A DNA stretch of 64,000 nt, from positions 1,364,001-1,428,000 of the forward strand of contig JACGCM010000510.1 of NCBI GenBank assembly GCA_014058105.1. The letters are read 5' to 3'. The notes under the pieces were generated by a model. The model worked only from the letters and a program-made list of their open reading frames with translations, was not told the origin of the DNA and ran no database searches. The translations under genes and the position numbers were made by a program. The stretch is from Kingdonia uniflora. Lineage: Eukaryota; Streptophyta; Magnoliopsida; Ranunculales; Circaeasteraceae. Of this stretch, positions 24,701 to 34,318 are shown piece after piece (within the stretch, counting starts at the first letter, position 1; every line of letters begins with the position of its first letter).

Positions 24701-26572
24701 AAACTTGTCTTTTCCCAGAAGTCGTTTGAACGACCCTAAAACTTGTTCGAACGAAGTATCAAAGTAAGCCTAAAAACCGAGGTAGTCAAAACTCTTCAAA
24801 AACCTGTCTTTTCCCAGAAGTCGTTTGAACGGGTTGTTCGAATGAGATAATCAATATTGCTTTGAAAACAGAACAGTTAAAAAGTTTGATTTTTCTAGTT
24901 TGCAAAAGAATTTTTCGAAGTTAAAACAATTTGACTTTTCCTTCATCAGAGTTCTACTTACTAACTTACCTTCTCGGCCGTTGGTTGTAGATGGCTTGTC
25001 CAGCGGTCTTGATTCTGTCGCTATCTTCGACTCAGATAACCACGAGACTCAACATACACGAAATGAGACAAACTAAAACCTTTCAATCTCATACACAAAT
25101 ATATTGTGTAGCGTAAGTTAAATCCTCTATAGTGTTTGTGACCACACACATTTCAGGTGTAGTGGTGTACCAAGCGGAGCCTTAGTACGAACATATTGAT
25201 TATTGAGTATGATGCATTTCAATGACCCTTTGTTCCAAAAAAGAAATAAATTAGGAAGCATATATTCGAATCATTGCATTTGAAGTTTACTTATTGTCAA
25301 GCTGACTAGTTCTTTCCTGTCATTTATTAATCATCAATATGTTCTGGTGACTTGATTGCTGAGTTCTTACCATCGTCTTGATCCTGGTTTGAGTTCGTGT
25401 AGTAGTCAGTGTTGGTGGTTTTGGAATCCTTTTATGTGGTTGTGTAAATGTTGGAAGTTATTCACCCAACAACCATGTATTTTTTGGAAACATTCACTGG
25501 ATATTTACCCCAATTATCTCTAATGCAGGCTAAGCCCACAAAGTTTGAAGGTATTGGGAAAAAGAGGCTATCGAAGCAGACAGGAATATGGACTTGCGAT
25601 CTGTGTGAAGTGAATTTGACAACTAAGAAACGTCTGGAAGTCCACCGTGAAGGGAGGAACCACAAAAAGAAAGAGGCAGAGATGAGTCTTGAAAAAGTGG
25701 CAACAGAAGACATTGTCAATAAATCAAATACGCCATTGTTGACTTACAATGTCTGCGGAGTGAGTACAACATCTGAAGAACATCTGCAAAATCATTACCA
25801 AGGGAAGAAGCATAAATACAAAGTGGCAAAGCGGGGATTGATAGGAGAAGCAGCAAATACTGATAGTGGCAGTCCCATTGTGAATGGTGGGGGAGAAGTA
25901 GTGGAGGCTAACAAAAAGGAGAGTTTGGAAGATTTGAAAAAGAAAGCTAAGTTCTGGTGTGATACTTGTAATGTCGGGTGTACTTGCGAAATAAACTTCA
26001 CAGTTCATAAAATGGGGAAGAAGCATAATTACATAGTGGCAAAGCGGGGATTGATAGGAGAAGCAGCATATACTGATAGTGGCAGCCCAATAGTGGAGGC
26101 TAACAAAAAGCGGAGTTTGGAAGATTTGAAAAAGAAAGCTAAGTTCTGGTGTGATACTTGTAATGTCGGGTGTACTTGCGAAACAAACTTCACAGTTCAT
26201 AAAATGGGGAAGAAGCATAAATACATAGTGGCAATACGGGGATTGATAGGAGAAGGAGCAAATACTGATAGTGGCAGCCCAACTGTGAATGGTGGGGGAG
26301 AAGTAGTGGAGGCTAACAAAAAGCAGAGTTTGGAAGATTTGAAAAAGAAAGCTAAGTTCTGGTGTGATACTTGTAATGTCGGGTGTACTTGTGAAACAAA
26401 CTTCACAGTTCATAAAATGGGGAAGAAGCACATCGCCAATGAAAATTTGAAGAATGGGTATAAGTTTTGGTGTGAGGTTTGTAAAAAGGGATGCAACAGT
26501 GAAAAAAATATGATAGATCACAGAGAGGGGAAGATGCACAATGATAGATCACAGAGAGGGGAAGATGCATAA
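18766..26572 (+). CDS. Leader-plus-U1-type zinc-finger protein (three exons)
   Basis: Model: exons 18766-19014, 19200-19274 and 25529-26572. All junctions are phase 0 with GT-AG ends, giving about 455 residues. Exon 1 begins MAFSSILRRATPLAIHAF, arginine-rich and lacking acids, like a mitochondrial presequence; it recalls the start of plant MAM33-type proteins but no MAM33 domain follows. Exons 1 and 2 end in similar acidic 25-residue units. Exon 3 holds six U1/matrin-type fingers (C-x2-C-x12-H-x5-H); finger 2 (VCGVSTTSEEHLQNH) has Tyr for its first Cys. Fingers 3-5 lie in near-identical tandem repeats (FWCDTCNVGC), and the sixth starts FWCEVCKKGC. U1-type fingers commonly bind RNA, often double-stranded; that role is inference. 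The joining of exon 2 to exon 3 over a 6.25 kb intron rests on phase only. A 31-bp duplication changes the C-terminus. Confidence 0.7.
19847..20335. repeat. ~230-bp tandem repeat, copies 1-2
   Basis: Two copies sharing GAGAGATAGAGAGG, TTGTCATATGTTATTGAACT, CATATGTTTTGG and AAAGCATATCATTTGTC. Copies 3 and 4 lie at about 22590-22960, beyond the inserted LTR element, so the array was split by that insertion. No coding potential. Confidence 0.8.
20780..21220 (+). repeat. Degenerate ACTCGAGGAAGAG minisatellite
   Basis: Roughly 25-35 bp units built on CACT(C/T)GAGGAAGAGAAA-ATC repeat many times with variable spacers, forming most of the left interior of the LTR element. No coding potential is apparent. 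Confidence 0.6.
21498..21936. mobile_element. hAT-type MITE
   Basis: 439 bp. An exact 8-bp target duplication CTCGTATG flanks it at 21490-21497 and 21937-21944, the length expected for hAT transposition. Termini are inverted (CAAGGGCGAAG at left, CTTCGCCCCTG at right). No transposase is present. It sits inside the LTR element, which sits inside the Mutator-like element, which sits in a gene intron. Confidence 0.9.
22590..22960. repeat. ~200-bp tandem repeat, copies 3-4
   Basis: Continuation of the array at 19847-20335 with the same landmarks (TTGTCATATG-TATTGAA, CGACATTGTCATTTGTC, ATTTTATGAAATAGTCACGA). Lies right of the LTR element that interrupts the array. Confidence 0.75.
23200..23600. 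repeat. ~130-150-bp tandem repeat, three partial copies
   Basis: Repeated landmarks are GAGAGATCGAGAACA, CAAATTGAAATCTA, AAATCAAACC and ATATC-GATATCTCG, with copies starting near 23205, 23310 and 23455. Non-coding, within the Mutator-like element. Confidence 0.65.
23946..25085. mobile_element. Element with 188-bp inverted arms
   Basis: Arms 23946-24133 and 24898-25085 are equal in length and mostly reverse complementary (both start TGAAAGGTTTTAGTTTGTCT when read inward). Each contains ACAACCAACGGCCGAGAAGG followed by a splice-donor-like GTAAGT. The 764-bp interior has three copies of a ~90-bp unit that carry the TTCGAA palindromes. No exact target duplication was found (flanks TCTCGTCCC and ATCTCATAC). 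It could be a long-TIR DNA element or two inverted retrotransposon leaders. It lies in intron 2 of the zinc-finger gene. Confidence 0.65.
24645..24845. promoter_or_regulatory. TTCGAA palindromes within ~90-bp units of the inverted-arm element
   Basis: Copies at 24645, 24722, 24743, 24821 and 24834. The 24722/24743 pair is 21 bp apart; the 24821/24834 pair is 13 bp apart, as if 8 bp were lost. Each follows a CCCAGAAG stretch. Confidence 0.65.
25816..26430 (+). repeat. Three tandem ~200-bp coding repeats
   Basis: Each unit encodes a linker (RGLIGE-A-TDSGSP, EANKK-SLEDLKKKAK) plus one C2H2 finger (FWCDTCNVGC...HKMGKKH). Units are about 25816-26019, 26020-26219 and 26220-26430. The middle unit lacks the short NGGGEVV segment. 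Near identity points to recent expansion or gene conversion. Open reading on the opposite strand here is a shadow of the repeat. Confidence 0.9.
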
Positions 26573-28944
26573 GGTAAGTTATTACAGTTTAGAGTTAATA
26601 TGACTGTAGCTAACTTTTGTTTTGTACAATCAATTGCCGATGCACAGCATGACTGTGACCTTGGGTGTAATTGTAGAAACCTACGGAGGATTATCATCTG
26701 AAGGGACAGATCAGTTTGTAGAAAGCTTGGGTTTTGTCTCTCGAGTTGCGTCAAAGAGAAGAACAGATTTGTTAGAGATCTGGTCTTGTGTTTGCAAACT
26801 TGATATTATTAGTTTATATATGTTTTACTATATGTGTTTTCTTCTTCCGTACTGGTTTGGTGTTTATCTATTCAATGCTTTGATCTTGTCTCTTACAATA
26901 TTTTTGCTGAAACCAAACTTATGATCATCCCTTGATGATGGTACAGTATAACGAACATTTCCGTTTGACTGCCAAAATTTAGAGTTCATCTAAACCTTGT
27001 GCGCTTGGGAGCAAGAACATGAAAAGAAAAAGAAAAAAAAAGGGTTCAGATTCTCTTCACAACGGAAATTTTCCCGATATAATGTGACTTTCTAATATCC
27101 CTTGGACCTGGTATGCCATTCTGCCTAATTTTGCAATCAGATCCTAGAGTTCTCATATGTTTTTAGTCTCAGAACAATTGCTTCCCCATTTTCCTTTTAT
27201 ATTCCAGATTGTGGTTGTCTCCTGCAGCCTTGCTCATTCCCTTCAGTACTTGAGGTGCGAAAACAGAAAGGCCTTTATAATAAGAAGCAAAACTAGATTC
27301 TAATTTATGTGATTGCATATCTCCAATAATTAACAATAATCATGTGAGATGGACATTTAAGCTTAAACAGTCCTAAATTCGTATAATCAAGATCTTTAAC
27401 AAGGAAACCAAATCGTAGGGGACCCAAGGATCATCTTATATGACATTATTGGGGGTTAATTAATGCCTTAATGGTCATTGTTGTTGCATTTTGGATGAAT
27501 CATTGTTGGCATTGCCCCCACAAGTAATAATGCACAAAAGGACTAATACAGAATATGCCCTTGATAGAATTGATGGTGTCGTAGGTCTCTTCATTTATAA
27601 GTTTTTGTTGATTATTGAATGAGAGGTTCATAAGTTCCGAGTACCACACAGCACAGATCAACTGAGAGAGCTACCTTTCATGAAGATGGCCACCAGAGTG
27701 GACCACTTACCTGAAACACTGAAACACGTCAATGGATGTTTTGAACATGATATTTTCTTTAGAATTCTGTCTTTATCAGATTAGGTAATAGAGGAGTATG
27801 ATACATTTAGTACCTCATAGTTTTGTAAACTACAAGCCGACCCTATTCTCAAGTATTAATTTCAATTAGTACCTGAAACTTTTGTATACCATATTTGCCC
27901 CTGTTTTTTCTAAATCATATTCACTTTATTTACTTGAAGCTTAACCTACTTAACAAGTAAATGTGGAAAAATACATTGGGTTTTGTGTTCCAAGGTCTCC
28001 TTTAGGCAAACTTACCCAACTGATTGACCATCGCTATGGCCGTTAAAATTCATGGGTACTTCTTCGAAGTCTCCATATTATAGTGAAGAGTTCGTCAAAT
28101 TCACTATAGCTATGGCTCGGTGTTATGGGGCATTATGTTTTCTCATTCCTCTCCGGAGTAGATGCATATACTAACATTTTGAGAAAGCTTGTTTTGAATT
28201 CTTAATATTTTTCACATTCCTACTCTTCACGATCCAGGAAATTGCCTACCATGAGTTCCAATGCTAATGATAAAAGATATTAACTATGCCATGATGTCAT
28301 AGATAAAATGCTCTTAAACCTTTCTCAATACAAACTTATGAATATAGTCGCTGCGATTTCTTGAGAAGAGCTATTACGGTACACGATGATGAGGAGCGGC
28401 ACCGCCAACACCTCCAATGCACTCACTACTAGTACCTTCAATGTTAGGTTTTATAAAACTACTACAATTTCCACAAGCATGGCCATACTAATGTCGTTTG
28501 ATTTTGAGATGAATTATATATATTATTGAAATTTGAACAAAAAACTTTAAACATTCACAAAACTTGAGGTCATATGCAAGACATGCTGTAAAGTTAGTTC
28601 CTTAATGCTACCAATTCATTCTTTGCATACACCCCGAAGGAAAGCAATTCTAAACTTGGTTCCTAAATGATATATAGATTATAACTACACTAAGGTATAT
28701 AGTATTTTTCAAAATTGAAATAAAGGGATAGTTTAAGGATTTTTAAATATTAGGGTAGTAATTGAAACTTTAAAATAGTAAATATATTTTGGTAGAACTA
28801 TAAGCTTTGTACACAGATCCCAGAAATTATTGGACACAATCATACATGCAAGTACCAAAATAATCACAATTCACACTCCTTATCTTATTAATTCCCCTAA
28901 TCTTACCTAACTCTAATTACCAAACTATATCCTTAAGCGCCGGT
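26573..28944. other. Intergenic region between zinc-finger gene and CIPK6
   Basis: Begins with probable 3' UTR of the zinc-finger gene. A donor-like AAG|GTAAGT at 26571-26579 and an acceptor-like ...GCACAG near 26648 suggest an intron in or after the tail. The rest is AT-rich, with no ORF, LTR, tRNA or hairpin that I can support. The CIPK6 3' UTR occupies the right end. Confidence 0.5.
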
Positions 28945-30246
28945 CTAAGCGGCCGCTGGGGTATCTGCCGGAGACGTCCAAACGATATCCTTAAGCGCCG
29001 GTCTAAGCTCTTTGCTGCAGAACTGATTGTACTCCAATGTATCCCCACCATCTTTCTTCACCTCCACAAGTAAGAAGGTCGGCGTCACAGCGAATATCTC
29101 CGCCTCGATCGACAACTTTCCTTTTCTCCCCCTCTCTTGGCCTTGTAACCTTACTCTCGAATCGCTCTTTTTCACTAAGAACTTCATAGACTTTGCTACC
29201 TCTTCTAGTTTCGATATCACGCTACTTGCCGGCTCCGTTGTAGCAAATCTTAACTCTTCCTTCTCTTCTCTCTTCTTTTCTTCGAATAACGGTGATAAGT
29301 CGAAACCTTCCGATAACGATATTATGTGGAAGGCGTTAAGGGTTTCCGATTGTTTTCCTTTTAGTCCAGTTTCCTCAAAATCGGCGGCGGCCTCGACATC
29401 TTTTTTAGATACAGATTTCTTGAACCATGATGTTTCCATGAGTTTGGCTATTGTGATTCTCGTGTTGGGGTTTGGGTCGAGGAGTTTTGTGACGAGGCGC
29501 CGCGATTCGGTGGAGAACCAAGGCGGACACTTGAAATCACCTCGGTAGATCTTTTTATACATTGCGACAACGTTATCGTCTTGAAATGGGAGGAACCCGG
29601 CCAAGAGAACATATAAAATGACACCACAAGACCATAGGTCTGCCTTTGCACCGTCGTAGCCCTTCTTTCCAATGACCTCTGGAGCAACATAAGCCGGAGT
29701 ACCGCACGTGGTATGCAACAAGCCATCTTGTTTCAAGTGTTCCGAGAAGGCGCTGAGACCAAAATCGGATACCTTTAAATTACCAAACTCATCGAGAAGG
29801 AGATTCTCTGGCTTCAAGTCGCGGTGGTACACACCGCGACTATGGCAGAAATCGACAGCTGATATTAATTGCTGGAAATAAGTTCGAGCAACATCTTCCC
29901 TAAGGCGGCCTTTGGCCACCTTGGCGAAAAGCTCACCGCCTCGAACAAGATCCATGGCGAAGTAAATCTTGGATTTACTTGCTAAAACTTCGTGGAGCTC
30001 AACGATGTTTGGATGCTTAACCATTTTCATCACCGATATCTCTCGTTTAATTTGCTCCATCATTCCTCCTCTCAAAACTTTTTCTTTCCCAACGACCTTC
30101 ATCGCCACGGATTTCCCAGACTTCAAGTTCCTGGCGTGGTACACCTTTGCAAATGTCCCGTGGCCGAGTAATCGGCCCAGTTCGTATTTCCCATTAAGCA
30201 CGTTTGATCCACCACATTCACCGTTACTCAGACTCTCCGCCATCAC
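28945..30246 (-). CDS. CIPK6: CBL-interacting protein kinase, CIPK6-like
   Basis: 433-residue Ser/Thr kinase (SnRK3) that, in the family, is recruited to membranes by calcium-loaded CBL sensors and acts on ion transport and stress signalling. Single exon, as in the intron-poor CIPK clade. Kinase domain about residues 21-276: glycine loop GHGTFAKV (28-35), ATP lysine K50 (VAMK), catalytic HRDLKPEN (141-148), DFG (161-163), activation loop ending APE (188-190). The CBL-binding NAF motif is [12 protein letters not shown] (304-315), followed by a phosphatase-interaction region (about 335-365). Length and sequence fit CIPK6 closely, and all key residues are present. A start one codon later is equally possible (Met-Met). 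A short duplication overlaps the stop codon. The paralogue number is my best reading, not a tested assignment. Confidence 0.95.
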   Translation of the reverse strand: MMAESLSNGECGGSNVLNGKYELGRLLGHGTFAKVYHARNLKSGKSVAMKVVGKEKVLRGGMMEQIKREISVMKMVKHPNIVELHEVLASKSKIYFAMDLVRGGELFAKVAKGRLREDVARTYFQQLISAVDFCHSRGVYHRDLKPENLLLDEFGNLKVSDFGLSAFSEHLKQDGLLHTTCGTPAYVAPEVIGKKGYDGAKADLWSCGVILYVLLAGFLPFQDDNVVAMYKKIYRGDFKCPPWFSTESRRLVTKLLDPNPNTRITIAKLMETSWFKKSVSKKDVEAAADFEETGLKGKQSETLNAFHIISLSEGFDLSPLFEEKKREEKEELRFATTEPASSVISKLEEVAKSMKFLVKKSDSRVRLQGQERGRKGKLSIEAEIFAVTPTFLLVEVKKDGGDTLEYNQFCSKELRPALKDIVWTSPADTPAAA

Positions 30247-30472
30247 TAGTACTAGTAAATCTTTCTAGGTATCAGTACTACTACCCGTCTTCCACGTGTT
30301 TACGATGGCAATTACGGCCGCCGTTGCTCTTCTTAGACTTTCCAGATAAATCAGTGTTGGTTCGCGAAGCCCACATTTTGCTGCATTCCCCGGCAACACC
30401 AGTCGGAGACTCTGAAACTAATTAGAGAGAGAGAGAGAAAATGGTGGAGTTTATTTGAGGGCACTAGTTGGT

Positions 30473-30480
30473 TTTAAATA
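30473..30480 (-). promoter_or_regulatory. Candidate TATA box of CIPK6
   Basis: Minus-strand TATTTAAA, about 227 bp upstream of the CIPK6 start codon, leaving room for a leader that includes the GA run at 30424-30438. Position and sequence are plausible; no other TATA-like motif stands out nearer the start. Confidence 0.5.
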
Positions 30481-31001
30481 GGGAAGTTTGAAATTACTTT
30501 GGTTGGGAATTGCTGTTTGAATGAGGTCAGCTAATTAGGGAAGATTGGTGAGTCTTAGTAGTTTTATTGGAGTTTTCGTTGTTGTAGATTAGTGTGTTAT
30601 AATTGTTACAGCTGGCACTCAAAAGTTAAACCTAATGCCTCACTCTGTTGACCATTACACTAGTTTTCCGTCTGTTTCTCACATCTAACGGCCGTTTACA
30701 AACCTGGCTTGGGCCCACAGGTGGACCCGGCTAAAAGTAATTGACATGTGTGTTTGAGTACAGGTTTACGAGTTGCCAAGAGAGACTAATCTCACTTATT
30801 ATTGGAGTACCGCGATATTTCGTCCAAGGTATAAGCGTAATTTTACTGACTATATGTTTTAAATCAATGAGATGATGACGTAGCTCTCTCTTTAGGCTCG
30901 GCCGGTGAGGTCATCTTTGATATAAGCGTGCGCTTCATATATTCGATTGTTGATGATAATAATTAAGTTGATAGATCACTTTATCTATATGGTTTAATTA
31001 T
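30481..31001. other. CIPK6 upstream region
   Basis: Distal promoter and intergenic sequence up to the Copia insertion. I see no ORF or further repeat. One ACGT core occurs near 30878, but nothing decisive. Confidence 0.4.
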
Positions 31002-31006
31002 AATTG

Positions 31007-33365
31007 TATTGGATATCATTAGTAGCTGACATAGTTGCATATGGGAAGGTAGTTTCATGAAAAATAACGCCCCTGCTTGTGAAAGTTCTGTCATTATCTA
31101 GATCATAAAGCCGATACGCCTTTTGGCCAAACGGATAACCAAGGAAGACACATCGACGAGAGCGACTATCAAATTTATGTGTGTGTGATGGATATTATGA
31201 GCATTAGCTAGGCAACCGAAGACTCTCAAATGAGTGTATGATGGTTTGACATTAAACAACATTTCATGCGGAGATTTACCATTTAAGACTTTGGTGGGTA
31301 ATCTATTGATTAAGAAAGTGGCACTAAGAATGCAATCACCCCAAATTTTCAAAGGTAAGTTCGCCTGAAAGCGTAAAGCACGAGCAACTTCTAGAAGGTG
31401 ACGATGTTTACGTTCGACAACTCCATTTTGTTGTGGAGTGTCGACACAAGAATGGTGGTGAATCGTGCCATTAGTTCGAAGATAGTCCTTAAAGTCATTT
31501 GAGAAAAATTCGGATCCGTTGTCGGCTCGAAGAATTGAAACTGAAGAATGAAATTGATTTTTGACTAACGCAAAGAATGATTTCAAATGGCTATTTGCTT
31601 CGGATTTATGACGCATTTAGAAAACTCATGGGCATCGGGTGAAGTCGTTAACTAATGTTAGAAAGTAGTAAGCGCCACATAATGATGGAGTTTTATAGCC
31701 TCCCCATATATCACAGTGCAGAATTTCAAAAGGAGAGTGAGTGGATATAGAACTAATGGGAAATGGTAAACGACATTGTTTAGCTCGATGACAAGCATCA
31801 CAAATACATTTATTGAGATAAATTGGATCTAAATTATTTGAAGTTATTTCTCGTTGCCTTGCTTTTGAGGGATGTCCAAGGCGACAATGCCATAAATCAA
31901 GAGTCGAGGTTGTCTGAGTGATGTTTAATGCTAGCGGAGAGTTGGGAATGTCAAGGAGATATAGGCCACCGTGATTTTTACCCACTCCAATCGTCTTCTG
32001 CGTTTCCCGGTCCTAAAAGATACAATAATCATCAAAGAATGTTACCGAGCAATGGAGGGAGCGAGTAAGACTAGGTACTGACAAAAGATTAAAGCCAAAT
32101 GAGGGCACACATAAGACATTATTCAATGAAAAATCAGTAGTAAAGGGGACCGATCCGATGTGAGTGACAGGGGCAGTTGCTCCATTCGGCAACTTGACCG
32201 GAAAGGAAGTGGTGGTTTTAGTGAAGTATTTTAGCATGGAAGTGCTGTAGGTAATGCGATCGGTGGCACCACTGTCGATAATCCAAGAGGTAGATTGATT
32301 AGAAAATGAAGAGGAACAAATAGATGTACCTGCTAGGTTCACTATTGAAAGGTTGTTACCTAGGCGCAGAAGAGAGAGTATTTGATGATGCTGTTCTGCC
32401 GTGAACTGAGTAAGAGGTTGCACTACTGTCGGTGAGTTACCAAGAGAGGGCATTTGTTTATCTAACAACGGATCTGCGTTGTTGCGTGGTCGTGAGGTAC
32501 CCTTGGGATAACCAATGAGACGATAACATTGGGCGCGAGTGTGGCCAACCTTCTTGCAGTTCTAACAAATAATGTTCTTCCTATATGAAGAGAGATGATT
32601 ATCAGCAGTAGCAAGCCGATTGACTGCGAAGGCGGAGATGTTACTGGAGGGAGTAGAAATGTGTATTTCCCGTTGTCGTTCTTCTTGGCAGACCAGAGAG
32701 TATGCTTTAGCTACTGTGGGGAGAGGATCAATAAGAAGAATTTGGCTTCTGATCGGACCATATGATGCATTGAGTCCATGAAGAAATTGCATCAGATATT
32801 GAATTTGTTGATAAGCAACAAGAGAGGCAGACCCACCACAAGAGCATGTGGAGATGGGCATGTGTGAGCATAGTTCATCCCAATATTGTTTGAGCTTGGT
32901 GTAGTATGTAGCAACAAATTGAGTTTCTTGGATATTTAGGGCAATTAGGCGTTGAAGCTGAAAGATGCGCGGAGCATTGCTTTGTGAAAATCGGTCTTTA
33001 AGATCAGTCCAAACTGCAAGAGCCGTAGTAGCATAAGAAACACTATCTGAGATGTCCTTCCGAACGGCGTTGGTGATCCATGAGAGGACCATACTATTAC
33101 ATCGCTCCCATAAGGGATAAGAAGTATCAGAGGATTCAGGTTGTGGAGAGGAGCCATCAACAAAGCAAAGTTTGTTCTTTACAGTAAGAGCAGTGCGCAT
33201 AGCACGAGACCATGTAGGGTAGTTAGTTTCTCCATCGAGTATGTGGGAAACAAGGATGGTGCCCGGGTTGTCGGAATGGTGGAGGTAAAGTGAGTTGTTT
33301 TCAGAAGTGAGCGAGGTGGTTGTTGGTGTAGTATTTGCATATTCTCCAGACATGGTGATCTTCAC
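31007..33365 (-). pseudogene. Copia gag-protease-integrase (broken)
   Basis: Gag 33365-32562 (267 codons, with SWITNAVRKDISDSV and the UBN2-type region). The CCHC knuckle just after carries a stop in place of one residue (C-stop-NCKKVGHTRAQC). Protease/pre-integrase 32468-32013 has WIIDSGATD. Integrase: zinc region WHCRLGHP...CDACHRAKQC in 31985-31626, and after a frame break the core in 31616-31098 (RADNGSEFFSNDF, TPQQNGVVERKHRHLLE, RVFGCLAN). Coding text continues to about 31010 (VIFHETTFPYATMSATND). Otherwise well preserved, so it is not very old. Confidence 0.93.
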
Positions 33366-33418
33366 AGAGTAGGTGAATACAAGAGAAGAAGAGAGGATTC
33401 GATTTTAGTCTGATACCA

Positions 33419-33622
33419 TGTAAATAAATGAGTATTGAGTGAAAACTTGTTATCTCTTATTCATTTACATAGAGCTATATATATTTGACTGTTACAGAGA
33501 TATGGGGAGAGATATGTTGCTTGTTACAGATGAATCAGGGAGGTTGAGAGAGATTAGGGATGTGCTGAGTTGTCCATAGACTTGGTCTTTAATGATCTCC
33601 AATAGCAAGGAGACATTGAACA
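33419..33622 (-). repeat. Copia LTR (inverted half)
   Basis: 204 bp with TG...CA ends. On the minus strand it starts TGTTCAATGTCTCC and ends CATTTATTTACA, directly followed by a Met-tRNA-type primer site. It contains a TATATATAG-like promoter motif. The last 31 bp recur at 34283-34313 in plus orientation. Confidence 0.88.
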
Positions 33623-34282
33623 CTCTACTTCCCAGACCATTAATAACCCTACCCGTCAATCATCTCAAGTTCATCGAGCTCCTACATATCTCCAAGACTA
33701 TCACTGTCCAACCATCCCTCCATCACCACTCCAACGTCTGAAGCGGCTACGGTTCCTAATGGTACTCATTACCCTCTATGCAACTATATATCTTATGATA
33801 AATTGTCATGTTCTCACCGCTCCTTTGTTGCAGCAATTTTATCGACCTGTGAACCCAAAACATTTAAGCAAGCCATACTCAACCCCTTATGGCAGGAGGC
33901 TATGACAAAATAAATTAATGCCTTGGAAGAGAACAATACTTGGATCCTTACAACCCTACCACAAGGCAAACAACCAATTGGTTATAAATGGGTATACAAG
34001 ATCAAGTATAAATCTGATGGATCTATCGAGCGATATAAAGCTCGTCTCGTTGCTAAAGGCTTCACACAACAAGAGGGTCTTGATTACCATGAGACATTTT
34101 CCCCCGTTGCTAAACTTGTAAGTGTTCGATGTCTCCTTGCTATTGCAAACATTAAAGGATGGCCATTACACCAACTCGACGTCAATAACGCCTTTCTTCA
34201 CGGTGATCTTAACGAAGAAGTGTATATGCAAGTCCCACCTGGCTTCTGTAGACAGGGAGAGCCTCGAGTTTGTCGCCTAATA
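33623..34282 (+). pseudogene. Copia integrase-RT linker and RT start (truncated)
   Basis: Reads VHRAPTYLQDYHC (typical linker) and then RT_2: [63 protein letters not shown] stop lies just before the RT ([16 protein letters not shown]). The frame ends abruptly at 34282 where the LTR tail is joined; the YVDD box, RT C-terminus and RNase H are absent. Confidence 0.93.
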
Positions 34283-34318
34283 CAAGTTTTCACTCAATAC
34301 TCATTTATTTACAAATTG

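Larger units (their letters stand above)
31007..34313. mobile_element. Internally inverted Ty1/Copia element
   Basis: Minus strand, from 33622 down to 31007: LTR (33419-33622), primer site TGGTATCAGACT, gag, protease, integrase. Plus strand, from 33623: the integrase-RT linker, the start of RT, then the last 31 bp of an LTR (34283-34313). One half is therefore reversed relative to the other, and the join is exactly at the LTR's outer end (TGTTCAATG). AATTG occurs at both outer edges (31002-31006, 34314-34318) and may be a target duplication, but the region is AT-rich. The RT and RNase H remainder is deleted through an ACAAG microhomology to the LTR end. Confidence 0.85.

Noticed and set aside
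23937..25094. 9-bp target duplication for the inverted-arm element
   Set aside because: Flanks TCTCGTCCC and ATCTCATAC do not match well enough.
25724..26539. 271-codon open frame on the minus strand
   Set aside because: Shadow of the repetitive zinc-finger exon; the plus strand shows clear C2H2 fingers and phase-matched splicing.
27640..27730. Possible miRNA-like text (CTGAGAGAGCTACC)
   Set aside because: No matching opposite arm for a hairpin and no match to a miRNA family I know.
29027..29548. 173-codon frame on the plus strand
   Set aside because: Antisense of the CIPK6 coding sequence, with no domain.
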